Assembly: GCA_029938265.1 (NCBI GenBank)
Contig: JAOZVI010000013.1
Coordinates: 1 to 35,779 of the forward strand
Direction of reading: 5' to 3'
DNA length: 35,779 nucleotides
Source of the DNA: Flavobacteriaceae bacterium
GTDB taxonomy: Bacteria; Bacteroidota; Bacteroidia; Flavobacteriales; Flavobacteriaceae
Positions 14,820 through 22,847 of this stretch are shown in pieces. The position numbers were made by a program, and so were the translations under genes. The notes beneath the pieces were generated by a model. The model made no database searches, had not been told where the DNA came from, and worked only from the letters and a program-made list of their open reading frames with translations. Each line of letters opens with the position of its first letter. The first letter of the stretch is position 1.

Positions 14820-16517
14820 CTAGTCTTTTAAATTGGAAAAATATGCTTTTAACTCAATATCATTTGTTTTTGAAGGTGTACAAATTTCTAATAATTTTGG
14901 TTTTCCTGACTTTTGATAAAAATTTGCTAGTCGTTTTTTTAAATTATTCTCATCATCAGCAACTTGATATTCAAATCCAAATAATTCACATAAAGGTTTT
15001 GCATTTAAGTTATGTGGTGTTTCAAAATAATCAATAGCATTGGTTGATTTTGGTCCGGGTAAAAATCTAAAAATTCCTCCACCCGAATTATTGATCAAAA
15101 TAATTCGAAAATTATTATTTATGTATTGATTCCACAAAGCATTACTGTCATAAAAAAAACTTATATCTCCGGTTATAAAAACTGTTTGTCCTTTATGGAA
15201 ATAGGCTGCCCCTATTGCAGTTGATGTACTCCCATCTATTCCACTTGTACCGCGATTGCAAAATACTTGAATTGATTTATTCAGATCAAAAAGTTGTAAA
15301 TACCTTACAACTGAACTATTTGACAACTGTAAATATATTTTATTAGGTAAACTCTGTAAAACAATTTCAAAGACCTTCAGATCAGTAAAATTTGCATTAT
15401 TTAAAAATCTTTGATGATCTAATTGTCTCACATCCTTAGTTTTAATCCATTTTTTTTGATATTCACTATCTCTTTTTTTTGTTAAAAAGAAAAACTGACT
15501 AAAAAATAATTGCGGTGAAACTTCAAAGTGATGATCTAAACAATGAAATGTATCAGGAGCATTTAATTTGTCAATATGCCAGTGATGTTTTGGTTGATAT
15601 TTACGCAAGAACTGTTTAATTTTTTTTGAAACGATCATCCCTCCAAAAGTGATCAAAATATCCGGTTGCAATTCCTTAAATTCACCTGTATCCAAAGGAG
15701 AGATCAATTGATCGATACAATTGATAAATTTATCGTGATACACATTTGAAATTGTTTCGGTAAGAACCAAAACCGAAGGATCTTTAACAACGTGAGATAA
15801 TTGGGTTTGCAACATTTTATCAGGATAATTTGAACCCAATAAAACCATTTTTTTAGAAGAAGCATTCCAAATATCTGCAAACTTTTGCAAATCATTTACT
15901 TCTAATGGTTCTTCATCTAATAAAGAATTCTTTAAAAGCTTATTTTTATTCTCTCCAATCTTAAAGTCAAAATTGTATAGCTCATCAATTGTTTCATAGA
16001 GAGGTTCGTCAAAAGGAACATTAATATGTACCGGTCCACTTTGCGCAACAGCAATTCTCAAAGCTTTTTGAATATCAACATTATTCTTCTTAACTGAACT
16101 TTTATCTTCAATCAAATTAACACTATAAAGAATATGGTTTTTAAACACATTTTCTTGTCTGATTGTTTGTCCGTCACCAATATCGATCAGATGTTTGGGT
16201 CTGTCAGCCGAAATAACTATCAAAGGAATTCTACTGTAAAATGCTTCCGCTATAGCGGGATAATAATTTAACAATGCCGACCCTGAAGTACAAACTATGG
16301 CAACCGGTTTTAAAGATTGTTGTGCCATACCCAAAGCAAAAAAAGCTGCACTTCGTTCATCTACAATGCTAAAAGTTTTAATATTAGGATGATTGACAAA
16401 ACCAATCGTTAAGGGTGCATTTCGCGAACCTGGAGAAATCACAACATTTTCAATTTCATTAACAACACATTGTTGCAAAACCAATTGGGCAAGTTTCTTT
16501 TTTGGATATTTAGACAT
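14820..16517 (-). CDS. menD: SEPHCHC synthase (ThDP enzyme of menaquinone synthesis)
   Basis: This 565-residue cytoplasmic ThDP-dependent enzyme adds the succinyl-semialdehyde unit of 2-oxoglutarate to isochorismate. Visible features are VISPGSRNAPLTIGF (23-37), the catalytic Glu in IVDERSAAFFALGMAQ, VCTSGSALLNYYPAIAEA, an ISADRP(K)HLIDIGDGQTI substrate loop, RGTSGIDGSTSTAIGAA, and the C-terminal ThDP/metal motif GDISFFYDSNAL ... INNSGGGIF. Length agrees with other MenD proteins. A -7 box TATTTTTG lies about 24 bases upstream. It is separated from menF by the plus-strand cyclase cassette. Confidence 0.96.
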   Translation of the reverse strand: MSKYPKKKLAQLVLQQCVVNEIENVVISPGSRNAPLTIGFVNHPNIKTFSIVDERSAAFFALGMAQQSLKPVAIVCTSGSALLNYYPAIAEAFYSRIPLIVISADRPKHLIDIGDGQTIRQENVFKNHILYSVNLIEDKSSVKKNNVDIQKALRIAVAQSGPVHINVPFDEPLYETIDELYNFDFKIGENKNKLLKNSLLDEEPLEVNDLQKFADIWNASSKKMVLLGSNYPDKMLQTQLSHVVKDPSVLVLTETISNVYHDKFINCIDQLISPLDTGEFKELQPDILITFGGMIVSKKIKQFLRKYQPKHHWHIDKLNAPDTFHCLDHHFEVSPQLFFSQFFFLTKKRDSEYQKKWIKTKDVRQLDHQRFLNNANFTDLKVFEIVLQSLPNKIYLQLSNSSVVRYLQLFDLNKSIQVFCNRGTSGIDGSTSTAIGAAYFHKGQTVFITGDISFFYDSNALWNQYINNNFRIILINNSGGGIFRFLPGPKSTNAIDYFETPHNLNAKPLCELFGFEYQVADDENNLKKRLANFYQKSGKPKLLEICTPSKTNDIELKAYFSNLKD

Positions 16518-16540
16518 GAATTCTTTTGAATTATTAAATA

Positions 16541-16548
16541 CAAAAATA
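16541..16548 (-). promoter_or_regulatory. Putative -7 element for menD
   Basis: On the minus strand this reads TATTTTTG (TAnnTTTG), 24 bases upstream of the menD ATG at 16517. No -33 TTG is found at 17-23 bases. Confidence 0.4.
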
Positions 16549-16682
16549 AGAATGTTTTATAAAATTATTTTTTTTTATTTAATTCTTTTCCAAACAATTT
16601 TTAAATCAATTTTGTTATATAACAATTGTTACTTAATGTTTTTTTGTTTATCTTTATAGAAAAACTATTATAAATGGTTGTA

Positions 16683-16841
16683 TTTCAGAATAATGTAATC
16701 TTTATGCACTCAATGAAAATTCTTTGTGGTTATTTATGGAATAACTATTTCACAAAGAAAACACAAAGTTTCTCAAAAGTATTATTGAGTTATTGCTACG
16801 ATGCAAGTGCTTAATAACCAACTTTCTACATTATTCTAAAA
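16683..16841. repeat. 159-bp imperfect nested palindrome
   Basis: Outer arms TTTCAGAATAATGTA (16683-16697) and TACATTATTCTAAAA (16827-16841) pair at 14 of 15 positions. Further inverted pairs are nested inside in order: GCACT/AGTGC (16706-16710 and 16806-16810), CTCAAT/ATTGAG (16709-16714 and 16784-16789), and TTCTTTGTG/CACAAAGAA (16720-16728 and 16751-16759) enclosing TTATT/AATAA. The right arm is longer, so the fold has bulges. The architecture resembles a MITE-like element or a structured untranslated region. No coding frame is present. Confidence 0.65.
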
Positions 16842-16894
16842 CACATCCTTATAAATTAACTTAAATGTATTTACTAATATAAAACCCCTCAATT

Positions 16895-17284
16895 ATGAAA
16901 ACAATTACCCTTAATGTTGACACTGGAAAAATTACAAAGGATAATACTGCAACAACTTGTAGTTTTGTTGGGCAAGCAGCTAAAACACACAATAAAGATT
17001 TTACAATTACGGCAAATGTTGGAGAAATTATAATCTGGGAAGGTGTTTCTTCAACTTCACCAGAAAATGATACAGTCCATATTAGGAGAATAAAATATGA
17101 AGATGGAACTAAAATTTTTAAATCAGATAAATTTAAAGGAGTTAGAAAAGTTTCTGGAGAAGTAATATTCAACACAAAAGATAAACCAGATTATAAATAC
17201 AAAATATCTTTCACAGTATTTAATGATGGAGTTAAAAGAAATGGCTTATTTAAAATTGATCCGAAAATTCAGGTTCCACAATAA
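16895..17284 (+). CDS. Small beta-rich protein of unknown function, first gene of cyclase cassette
   Basis: This 129-residue protein has no signal peptide or membrane segment. I do not recognise the family. The sequence alternates strand-forming residues (FTITANVGEIIIWEGVSS, DTVHIRRIKYEDGTKIF, SGEVIFNTK, YKYKISFTVF, LFKIDPKIQV), which suggests a single beta-sandwich domain, cupredoxin- or Ig-like in outline but without metal-binding His/Cys/Met. The start is the ATG at 16895 (MKTITLNVDTG). It precedes the cyclase gene by 37 bp on the same strand and is likely co-transcribed with it. A ligand-sensing or partner role for the cyclase is inference only. Confidence 0.7.
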   Translation: MKTITLNVDTGKITKDNTATTCSFVGQAAKTHNKDFTITANVGEIIIWEGVSSTSPENDTVHIRRIKYEDGTKIFKSDKFKGVRKVSGEVIFNTKDKPDYKYKISFTVFNDGVKRNGLFKIDPKIQVPQ

Positions 17285-17321
17285 GAATAACCCTTTTTTT
17301 TACCAAAATTTTTTAATACTA

Positions 17322-19187
17322 ATGGGAAAAACTTGTTCCATATTAATCAGTTTTAAAAATAAAGCCTATATAATACTAGGATTTTTGGCTGTTTTTTATG
17401 TAAATGTTAATAGTCAGAATCAAAAGCGAGCAGACAGTCTGGAATTGATCTATACCTCAGGTAACTTTAAAGAACAGGATCGATTAAAAATTCTTAAAGA
17501 TCTGGCTTATGATCATGCTGATCCTGATAAAAAATTGACTTATAGTTTAGAACTTATACAATTAGCAACAGAATTAGATTCCACTAAATATTTGTGGAAT
17601 GCTTATACAATGCAAGGTACTGCATTAAGAAGTAAGGGTGACTATGATAAAGCTTTGGAAAGTCATATCAAAGCAGTCCAAATTGCCATTGATGAAAAAT
17701 CGAATACAAACCTAGGTAAAGCATATATTACCATTGCAGATGTGTATTCTGTTATGGAAAATCACTCTAACTCGATTGATTATTACCATCAAGCAATTGA
17801 TATTCTAAGGAAAGAAAATGATTCCTCAGCTCTTGCAGGTGCACTTTATAATACAGGTGATGAATATGTATTCAATAAGAAATATGATTCAGCAAAAATA
17901 TATTTTAAGGAGTCAAGTCTTATTTTTAAGAATATTAATAACTTAACGGGCTCTGCCTATAACCTGGGTAGTATTGGATTGATCTATGCTGAACAAGGGA
18001 ATTATGCCTTGGCAAAAGAAAATATCAACCAAGCCATAACGATTCTTGAGGAATTGCAGCTTTATACACCTATTTCTGAATTCCTGATTGGTCTGGCTGA
18101 TATCTATATAGATCAAAATGATCTAATTACTGCATTAAGTTATACGCAAAGAAGTTTAGAACTTGCTCAAAAATATGGGTTAAAAAAAAATATAAGTGAA
18201 TCAAATCAAAAACTTTCAGAGATTTACCAATTAGATGGAAACCTACCTGAATCTTATAAATATTATAAAGATCATATAGCTTACAGAGATAGTGTCACTA
18301 ATATCCCAACAGTTCAGAAAATTGCTGATCAGATTACAGATTTTGAAGTCCAAAAAAAAGAAGATGAGATATTATTCTTAGAAAAAGAAGCTGAAATTAA
18401 TGAATTGAAAGACAAAAGGCATAAAACCTTGACCTATATTTCATTTGCAACAGCTTTTTTTATTTTATTATTAGCTGTAGGAACTATAAGAAGGTATCGA
18501 TTTATAAAAAAAACCAATCACATCATTCAAGAAGAAACATATAAATCAGAAAGATTATTGCTGAATATTTTACCGGAAGAAACAGCTTTAGAATTAAAAC
18601 AAAGTGGTAAAGTACAAGCAAAAAAGTTTGATTCAGTAAGTGTTATGTTTACTGATTTTATAGAGTTTACACGTTTTTCTCATAAATTATCACCAGAAGA
18701 TCTGGTTAAAAGTGTAGATTTTTATTTTTCAAAATTTGATGAAATAATTGAAAAATACGATCTCGAAAAGATCAAAACAATTGGTGATTCATATATGTGT
18801 GCAGGTGGTTTGCCCTTTCCAACTACGGATCATACTGAAAAAATAATTCAAGCCGCTTTTGAAATTACTGAATTTATAGAAGAATCAAAAAAAATGGATG
18901 GTAAAAAAATTAAAGCTTTTGAAGTACGTATTGGAATTAATACCGGCCCGGTGGTTGCAGGAGTTGTAGGTACCAAGAAATTTGCTTATGATATATGGGG
19001 CGATACAGTTAATGTTGCTTCTCGTATGGAATGTAACTCATCAACTGGTAAAATTAACATATCAGAGTACACTTATGAATTGATCAAAGACAAATATGAT
19101 TGTGAATATAGAGGTCAGGTACATGTTAAAAACAAAGGGATGATGAAAATGTATTTTGTAAATGGACTTAAGAAAACTGAAGTTTAA
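17322..19187 (+). CDS. TPR-membrane class III adenylate cyclase
   Basis: About 621 residues from the ATG at 17322, chosen over an ORF start at 17223 inside the previous gene because it places the signal/anchor helix (13-31) at the N-terminus. Layout: TPR-like repeats at about 60-330 (KGDYDKALESHIKAVQIA, HSNSIDYYHQAIDI, KKYDSAKIYFKESSLIF, GNYALAKENINQAITI), a coiled coil at 341-367, a membrane helix at 372-390, a short linker, and a class III cyclase domain at 437-570. Metal aspartates are Asp445 (MFTDF) and Asp489 (TIGDSYM). Base-selecting Lys485 (KTIGD) and Asp557 (YDIWGD) are the adenine-type pair; Asn564 and Arg568 (NVASRM) complete the site. The product is therefore probably cAMP. The TPRs would be periplasmic and the cyclase cytoplasmic. 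It is followed by a PycTM-like gene after 41 bp. Confidence 0.92.
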   Translation: MGKTCSILISFKNKAYIILGFLAVFYVNVNSQNQKRADSLELIYTSGNFKEQDRLKILKDLAYDHADPDKKLTYSLELIQLATELDSTKYLWNAYTMQGTALRSKGDYDKALESHIKAVQIAIDEKSNTNLGKAYITIADVYSVMENHSNSIDYYHQAIDILRKENDSSALAGALYNTGDEYVFNKKYDSAKIYFKESSLIFKNINNLTGSAYNLGSIGLIYAEQGNYALAKENINQAITILEELQLYTPISEFLIGLADIYIDQNDLITALSYTQRSLELAQKYGLKKNISESNQKLSEIYQLDGNLPESYKYYKDHIAYRDSVTNIPTVQKIADQITDFEVQKKEDEILFLEKEAEINELKDKRHKTLTYISFATAFFILLLAVGTIRRYRFIKKTNHIIQEETYKSERLLLNILPEETALELKQSGKVQAKKFDSVSVMFTDFIEFTRFSHKLSPEDLVKSVDFYFSKFDEIIEKYDLEKIKTIGDSYMCAGGLPFPTTDHTEKIIQAAFEITEFIEESKKMDGKKIKAFEVRIGINTGPVVAGVVGTKKFAYDIWGDTVNVASRMECNSSTGKINISEYTYELIKDKYDCEYRGQVHVKNKGMMKMYFVNGLKKTEV

Positions 19188-19228
19188 TTTTTTTATTATA
19201 TTTATCTTAAAATCAAGCTTTAAAAACA

Positions 19229-19738
19229 ATGATAAAACAAGATCCTAATAATTATTGGGAACAATTAGAAAGATTAGAGAAACTAATTAGAGCTTCTGAA
19301 CTTAAGGCTGGTATTATATTCTCCTTTCATAGCCTTATTATAGGCCTTTTTGCTGATAGAATAGACTATTTTCATCCTTTCTTTGAAAATAACATACCCT
19401 TAATAATTTTATCCATATTGTGGATAATAAGTGTTTTAATATCTATATATTATTGTTTTAAATGTTTTAGACCTCGAATTGAAATAAAGTATGATAAAAA
19501 TGTTTTTTTCTTTAGAAATGCCGCTAATAGTTTTGGTGATATCAAGGATTTTAGTAAAAAATTGATAGACGTTTGTGGTAACGATAAAAAACTTTTTATA
19601 CAGTTAAGTGAACAAATACATGTGGAGAGTATAATAATTGATCAAAAATTTAAAAGTGTTAATAAATCAATAGGTTATTTTGGCTTAAGCTTTATTCTTA
19701 TAATTTTAATGATATTATTTGGGATAATAAACTTATAG
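19229..19738 (+). CDS. PycTM-like membrane effector (DUF5706, Pycsar effector family)
   Basis: This 169-residue membrane protein has an amphipathic N-terminal helix LERLEKLIRASELKAGIIFS (13-32) leading into TM1 (to about 43), TM2 at about 56-77, a soluble section 80-145 containing FRNAANSFGDIKDF and QLSEQIHVESIIIDQKFKSV, and TM3 at about 149-168. The E-KAG-I-F-F start and the (Q)IH.ES.I...KFKS.NKSI block before the last helix match the DUF5706 family. Members act in Pycsar anti-phage defence as membrane effectors that open or damage the inner membrane when a cyclic nucleotide appears. It lies 41 bp after a class III cyclase and 25 bp before an HD hydrolase, which fits cyclic-nucleotide control. 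Function here is inferred. Confidence 0.8.
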   Translation: MIKQDPNNYWEQLERLEKLIRASELKAGIIFSFHSLIIGLFADRIDYFHPFFENNIPLIILSILWIISVLISIYYCFKCFRPRIEIKYDKNVFFFRNAANSFGDIKDFSKKLIDVCGNDKKLFIQLSEQIHVESIIIDQKFKSVNKSIGYFGLSFILIILMILFGIINL

Positions 19739-19763
19739 ATAATTACGTTATCAGTTTTAATAA

Positions 19764-20363
19764 ATGAAAGGATATATTAAAATAAGAAAAAAAGCTTTTG
19801 AGATATTAAATTTAAAATTATCAAAAAAGTTATCCTATCACGGAGCACGTCACACCTATGATGTACTTAGTGTAATCAACCAATTTATTAAACGTGAAAA
19901 GATAGATCCATACACGGCAAAACTCATGCGTATAGGAACTTTGTACCATGATATTGGTTTTACGATCTCTAATATTGAACATGAAAAATTAGGTTGTGAA
20001 ATAGTTGAAAAATATATGGTGGATTATGGTTTTAATAAAAAAGATATAGATATAGTTAAAGGACTTATAATGGCAACTCGTATTCCTCAAACTCCTAAAA
20101 ATTACTTAGAAAAAATCATTTGTGATGCAGATATGGATTATTTAGGAAGGGATGATTTTTATCCCATAAGTAACCAACTTTATAAGGAATTACAATCTTT
20201 TTCAGTTATTAATGATGTAAATGAATGGAATAAAATTCAAATAAAGTTTTTAGAAGCTCATAAATATCATACAGATTTTGCAAAGAAAATCCGACAACCA
20301 CAAAAAGAAAAACGAATTAAAGAACTAATGGAACTGGTTAATAAGACAGAAAAATATATATAA
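19764..20363 (+). CDS. HD-domain phosphohydrolase linked to PycTM
   Basis: This 199-residue cytoplasmic protein has a complete HD metal site: His30 (YHGARHTYDV), His62-Asp63 (LYHDIGF), His73 (NIEHEKLG) and Asp121/Asp123 (CDADMDYLGRDDF). The YH..RHT...V opening and the CDAD.DYLGRDDF block are, as I recall, the same as the HD half of longer Bacteroidota proteins in which an HD domain is fused to a DUF5706/PycTM half. Here the two are separate genes 25 bp apart. A nucleotide phosphodiesterase that resets or tunes the cyclase signal is the natural reading, but substrate is not shown by sequence. The stop lies only 8 bp from the convergent menF stop. Confidence 0.85.
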   Translation: MKGYIKIRKKAFEILNLKLSKKLSYHGARHTYDVLSVINQFIKREKIDPYTAKLMRIGTLYHDIGFTISNIEHEKLGCEIVEKYMVDYGFNKKDIDIVKGLIMATRIPQTPKNYLEKIICDADMDYLGRDDFYPISNQLYKELQSFSVINDVNEWNKIQIKFLEAHKYHTDFAKKIRQPQKEKRIKELMELVNKTEKYI

Positions 20364-20371
20364 TTATAAAT

Positions 20372-21466
20372 TCAAGCTAATAAAACCTTTTTCATTACCT
20401 CACTTTTTGCTACTGTTTCTTTCCATTCATTTTCAGGATCACTATCTTTTGTAATTCCACCTCCAATATATAAATATATTTTATGACCTACTATTTGCAT
20501 ACAACGTAGATTTACATATAAATTAGTTTTGGTAGCAATTTTATTTCCGCTAGAAATTTTATTCAATTCTCCCAAAAATCCTGCATAAAATTCTCTATCA
20601 TATTCCTCATTTTTCAAAATAAAATCCTTTGCCTCTTCTTTTGGCAAACCACAAACTGCAGGAGTTGGATACAAGCTTTCAATTAGGTTTTCAAGTACTT
20701 CATTTTCTAATATTTTACCTTTAATTTTGGTACAAATATGTAATAAATTTCCTGCTTTTAAGGTAAAAGGTTTGCCAATTTCAAGATCCTTCCTGTCGAG
20801 TTTTGATATAATAAAGTCGGTGACAAATTGTTGTTCTTGCCTTTCTTTTTCCTCCCAAATAACATCTGAATTGCCTTCAAATATTTGTGTTCCCGCCAAT
20901 GCCATTGTGGAAAATTGTTTGCCATTAATCTTTAATAAAGTCTCTGGACTTGCGCCCATCCATAATCCTACCTTTGGATGAAACCAAACATAAACAAAAG
21001 CTGACGGATATTTATAGATTAATTTTTTGAATATTATAGCAATCTCTATATTCTGTGACACAACTTCTTCATTTCTTGATAAAACCACTTTTAAAGCACT
21101 CCCCTTTTTAATAAAATTAATTCCTTTTTTAACAAGTTCAATATGATTTTGTTTATCTGTAACATGTCTTTTTGAGAGTTTGATTTGATCTTTATCAACA
21201 CTTTTTTCTTTAAAAATTGATTGACTATTGTCTATTTTAAATTCAAAAGACTCACAATGATTAAATGGCATCAATACAGTTTTATCTTTGTTATTAAAGG
21301 GAGCAAAAACAAAACCCGATTGTAAATAATCTTCTAAAACAAATAACCGATCATTGTTTTGAAACAAAGCATTAAGATCATCATCATTAGGCTTTCTATA
21401 CACAACAAAAGGCTTTTTTTGTTGATAAGCAATCTTAATTTTTAATAAAATTTCATCTAAAATCAT
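20372..21466 (-). CDS. menF: Isochorismate synthase
   Basis: This 364-residue chorismate-utilising enzyme makes isochorismate, the first committed intermediate of menaquinone. Features include the conserved C-terminal domain with VVLSRNEEV, GLWMGASPETLLK, FSTMALAGTQ, LYPTPAVCGLPKEEA (the PTPAVxG block of isochorismate/salicylate-type enzymes), EYDREFYAGFLGE, and the closing GGGITKDSDPENEW with acidic metal ligands. It has no glutamine amidotransferase partner, which argues against PabB/TrpE. It starts with ATG 5 bp after the alpha/beta hydrolase gene and ends 8 bp from the convergent HD gene. Probably the last gene of a menI-hydrolase-menF operon. Confidence 0.93.
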   Translation of the reverse strand: MILDEILLKIKIAYQQKKPFVVYRKPNDDDLNALFQNNDRLFVLEDYLQSGFVFAPFNNKDKTVLMPFNHCESFEFKIDNSQSIFKEKSVDKDQIKLSKRHVTDKQNHIELVKKGINFIKKGSALKVVLSRNEEVVSQNIEIAIIFKKLIYKYPSAFVYVWFHPKVGLWMGASPETLLKINGKQFSTMALAGTQIFEGNSDVIWEEKERQEQQFVTDFIISKLDRKDLEIGKPFTLKAGNLLHICTKIKGKILENEVLENLIESLYPTPAVCGLPKEEAKDFILKNEEYDREFYAGFLGELNKISSGNKIATKTNLYVNLRCMQIVGHKIYLYIGGGITKDSDPENEWKETVAKSEVMKKVLLA

Positions 21467-21471
21467 TTGAA

Positions 21472-22344
21472 TTATTTTTCTAATGTTTTTAAAATTTCTT
21501 TTTTGATCAAATCAAAATGAGTCCAAACCAAAGCGTGAGTTCCTTTTTCAATCTTTTTTAAAGAAAATTGTTGCGCTTGAAAAATTTCTTTTAAATATAA
21601 AGAATTTTTATACGGAACAATCTTATCTGAGCTACCATGAATCGAATGCACTTGTGAAGAACTATTTGTCCACTTGTTTTCATAAGTAGGTAATTCTGTA
21701 ATATGGGTTAATTTTTCTTGAGCGGCATTTTTAAATATTCGAGGTATTAATGGTCTTGTTAATTTCCATTTATAAAAATTCAATATCCAATACAGGGGTT
21801 CATATTCACCTTTTACAGATGGCGCCAATACAATTTTTGATCTGTAATTTTCAGGATTTGCCATAACTATAGTTCCTCCATAAGAATAACCGATTAAAAT
21901 GACTTTTTTAACTGGCAAACGCTCAATCACTTTATGTAATACAGCCACTTCCTTATCAATATTATTTAATACATTTTCATGTTTTTGTATACTATAACCT
22001 ATTCTATCATAAGCAATCATATTTGCTTTTTTATTCAGTATTGAATCAGATAAATATTCTTTAAAATCCATAGCTGAACCCGGAGAACCATGTATAAAAA
22101 CCAATGTTAATAAAGTTGTATCTATTCCCTTTTGCATAGAAATCAACCTTACTTTATGTCCTTCAAAATTAGAATAAGTAATTGTAGGCTGATAAGGTAA
22201 ATCTTTAAATTTATTAAAAATATATTTATCTGATTTTGGTTTAGAGAACTGGTAAATTGTAATTAAAAAAACTATAAAAATAAATGTAAATAAGATTACT
22301 GCAATCTTTAAAACACGCTTTATCCAATGCTTTTTTTTAACCAT
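21472..22344 (-). CDS. Membrane-anchored alpha/beta hydrolase in the men operon
   Basis: About 290 residues: a lysine-rich start (MVKKKHWIKR) and one membrane helix (about 13-34), then an alpha/beta hydrolase fold with FIHGSPGSAMDF (oxyanion strand), the nucleophile Ser in GYSYGG, Asp in HGSSDKIVPY and His in GTHALVWTH, a complete triad. The ATG at 22344 overlaps the TAA of the upstream thioesterase (TAATG), implying translational coupling. menF follows after 5 bp. It could be the MenH-type lyase of the pathway, since no other menH is visible, but MenH proteins I know are soluble and near 250 residues, so a general anchored esterase is equally possible. Confidence 0.82.
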   Translation of the reverse strand: MVKKKHWIKRVLKIAVILFTFIFIVFLITIYQFSKPKSDKYIFNKFKDLPYQPTITYSNFEGHKVRLISMQKGIDTTLLTLVFIHGSPGSAMDFKEYLSDSILNKKANMIAYDRIGYSIQKHENVLNNIDKEVAVLHKVIERLPVKKVILIGYSYGGTIVMANPENYRSKIVLAPSVKGEYEPLYWILNFYKWKLTRPLIPRIFKNAAQEKLTHITELPTYENKWTNSSSQVHSIHGSSDKIVPYKNSLYLKEIFQAQQFSLKKIEKGTHALVWTHFDLIKKEILKTLEK

Positions 22345-22766
22345 TAAATAGTTTTCTTTGGTAAAATAATATTGGTGAGCTTGCATAAAGAAATCAAATC
22401 ACTATTTTCATCAGTGATCCTTATTTCCCATAAATGAGTTGTTTTACCCTTATGAATATATTTAGCTGTTGCAGTAACTATTCCTTCTCTTTTGCTTTTT
22501 ATATGATTGGCAGATATTTCTATACCTCTGATTTCAAAATTATTATCGTTTAAAAATATATGTGAAGCTGCACTGCCAACACTTTCTGCCAAAGCCACCG
22601 TTGCACCACCATGCAATAGACCCATAGGTTGATATACACTTTCATTTACAGGCATTGTAGCAACCAAGAAATTTTCTCCAATTTCGGTATATTGAATACC
22701 TAATGTTTCCATTAGTGTGTTTTTTGATGCAAAATTTAATTTTGATATTATTTCATTTCTTTCCAT
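22344..22766 (-). CDS. menI: Hotdog thioesterase, DHNA-CoA thioesterase type
   Basis: This single-domain hotdog protein of about 140 residues closely follows the YdiI/MenI pattern: QPMGLLHGGATVALAESVGS (catalytic Glu in ALAES), FEIRGIEISANHIKSKREG, and TTHLWEIRITDENSDLI. It would release 1,4-dihydroxy-2-naphthoate from its CoA ester. The start is taken at the ATG at 22766; a GTG directly before it is also in frame. It is first in a tightly packed minus-strand operon with the alpha/beta hydrolase and menF, which supports a menaquinone role over PaaI-like activity. Confidence 0.85.
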   Translation of the reverse strand: MERNEIISKLNFASKNTLMETLGIQYTEIGENFLVATMPVNESVYQPMGLLHGGATVALAESVGSAASHIFLNDNNFEIRGIEISANHIKSKREGIVTATAKYIHKGKTTHLWEIRITDENSDLISLCKLTNIILPKKTI

Positions 22767-22847
22767 CACAAAATTATTAAAGACGTAAAAGTAAAAAAAG
22801 AAACGATTTATAGTTATATTTTAACTATTTATTTAGTTTTTATATAG

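Larger units (their letters stand above)
16518..16894. other. 377-bp divergent spacer between menD and the cyclase cassette
   Basis: Non-coding AT-rich spacer. It holds the putative menD -7 box on the left and, in its centre, a long imperfect palindrome (16683-16841). No TAnnTTTG box is clear just before the plus-strand gene at 16895, so the promoter of the cassette remains unlocated; it may lie within or beyond the palindrome. Confidence 0.6.

Noticed and set aside
16861-17175. Minus-strand ORF of 104 codons over the small unknown gene
   Set aside because: The plus-strand frame has an ATG start, short gap to the cyclase gene and soluble beta pattern; the minus frame is its shadow.
17223-17321. 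Upstream start for the cyclase
   Set aside because: It overlaps the previous gene by 62 bp and pushes the signal/anchor helix away from the N-terminus; the ATG at 17322 is better.
17322-20363. Calling the cassette a classical Pycsar system
   Set aside because: The cyclase has adenine-type Lys and Asp residues and TPR/membrane regions, so the pyrimidine-cyclase label is not supported; only the effector similarity is kept.
22769-22776. TAATTTTG as the menI promoter
   Set aside because: It ends 2 bases before the ATG with no -33 element; it may be real but is too weak to list as a feature.
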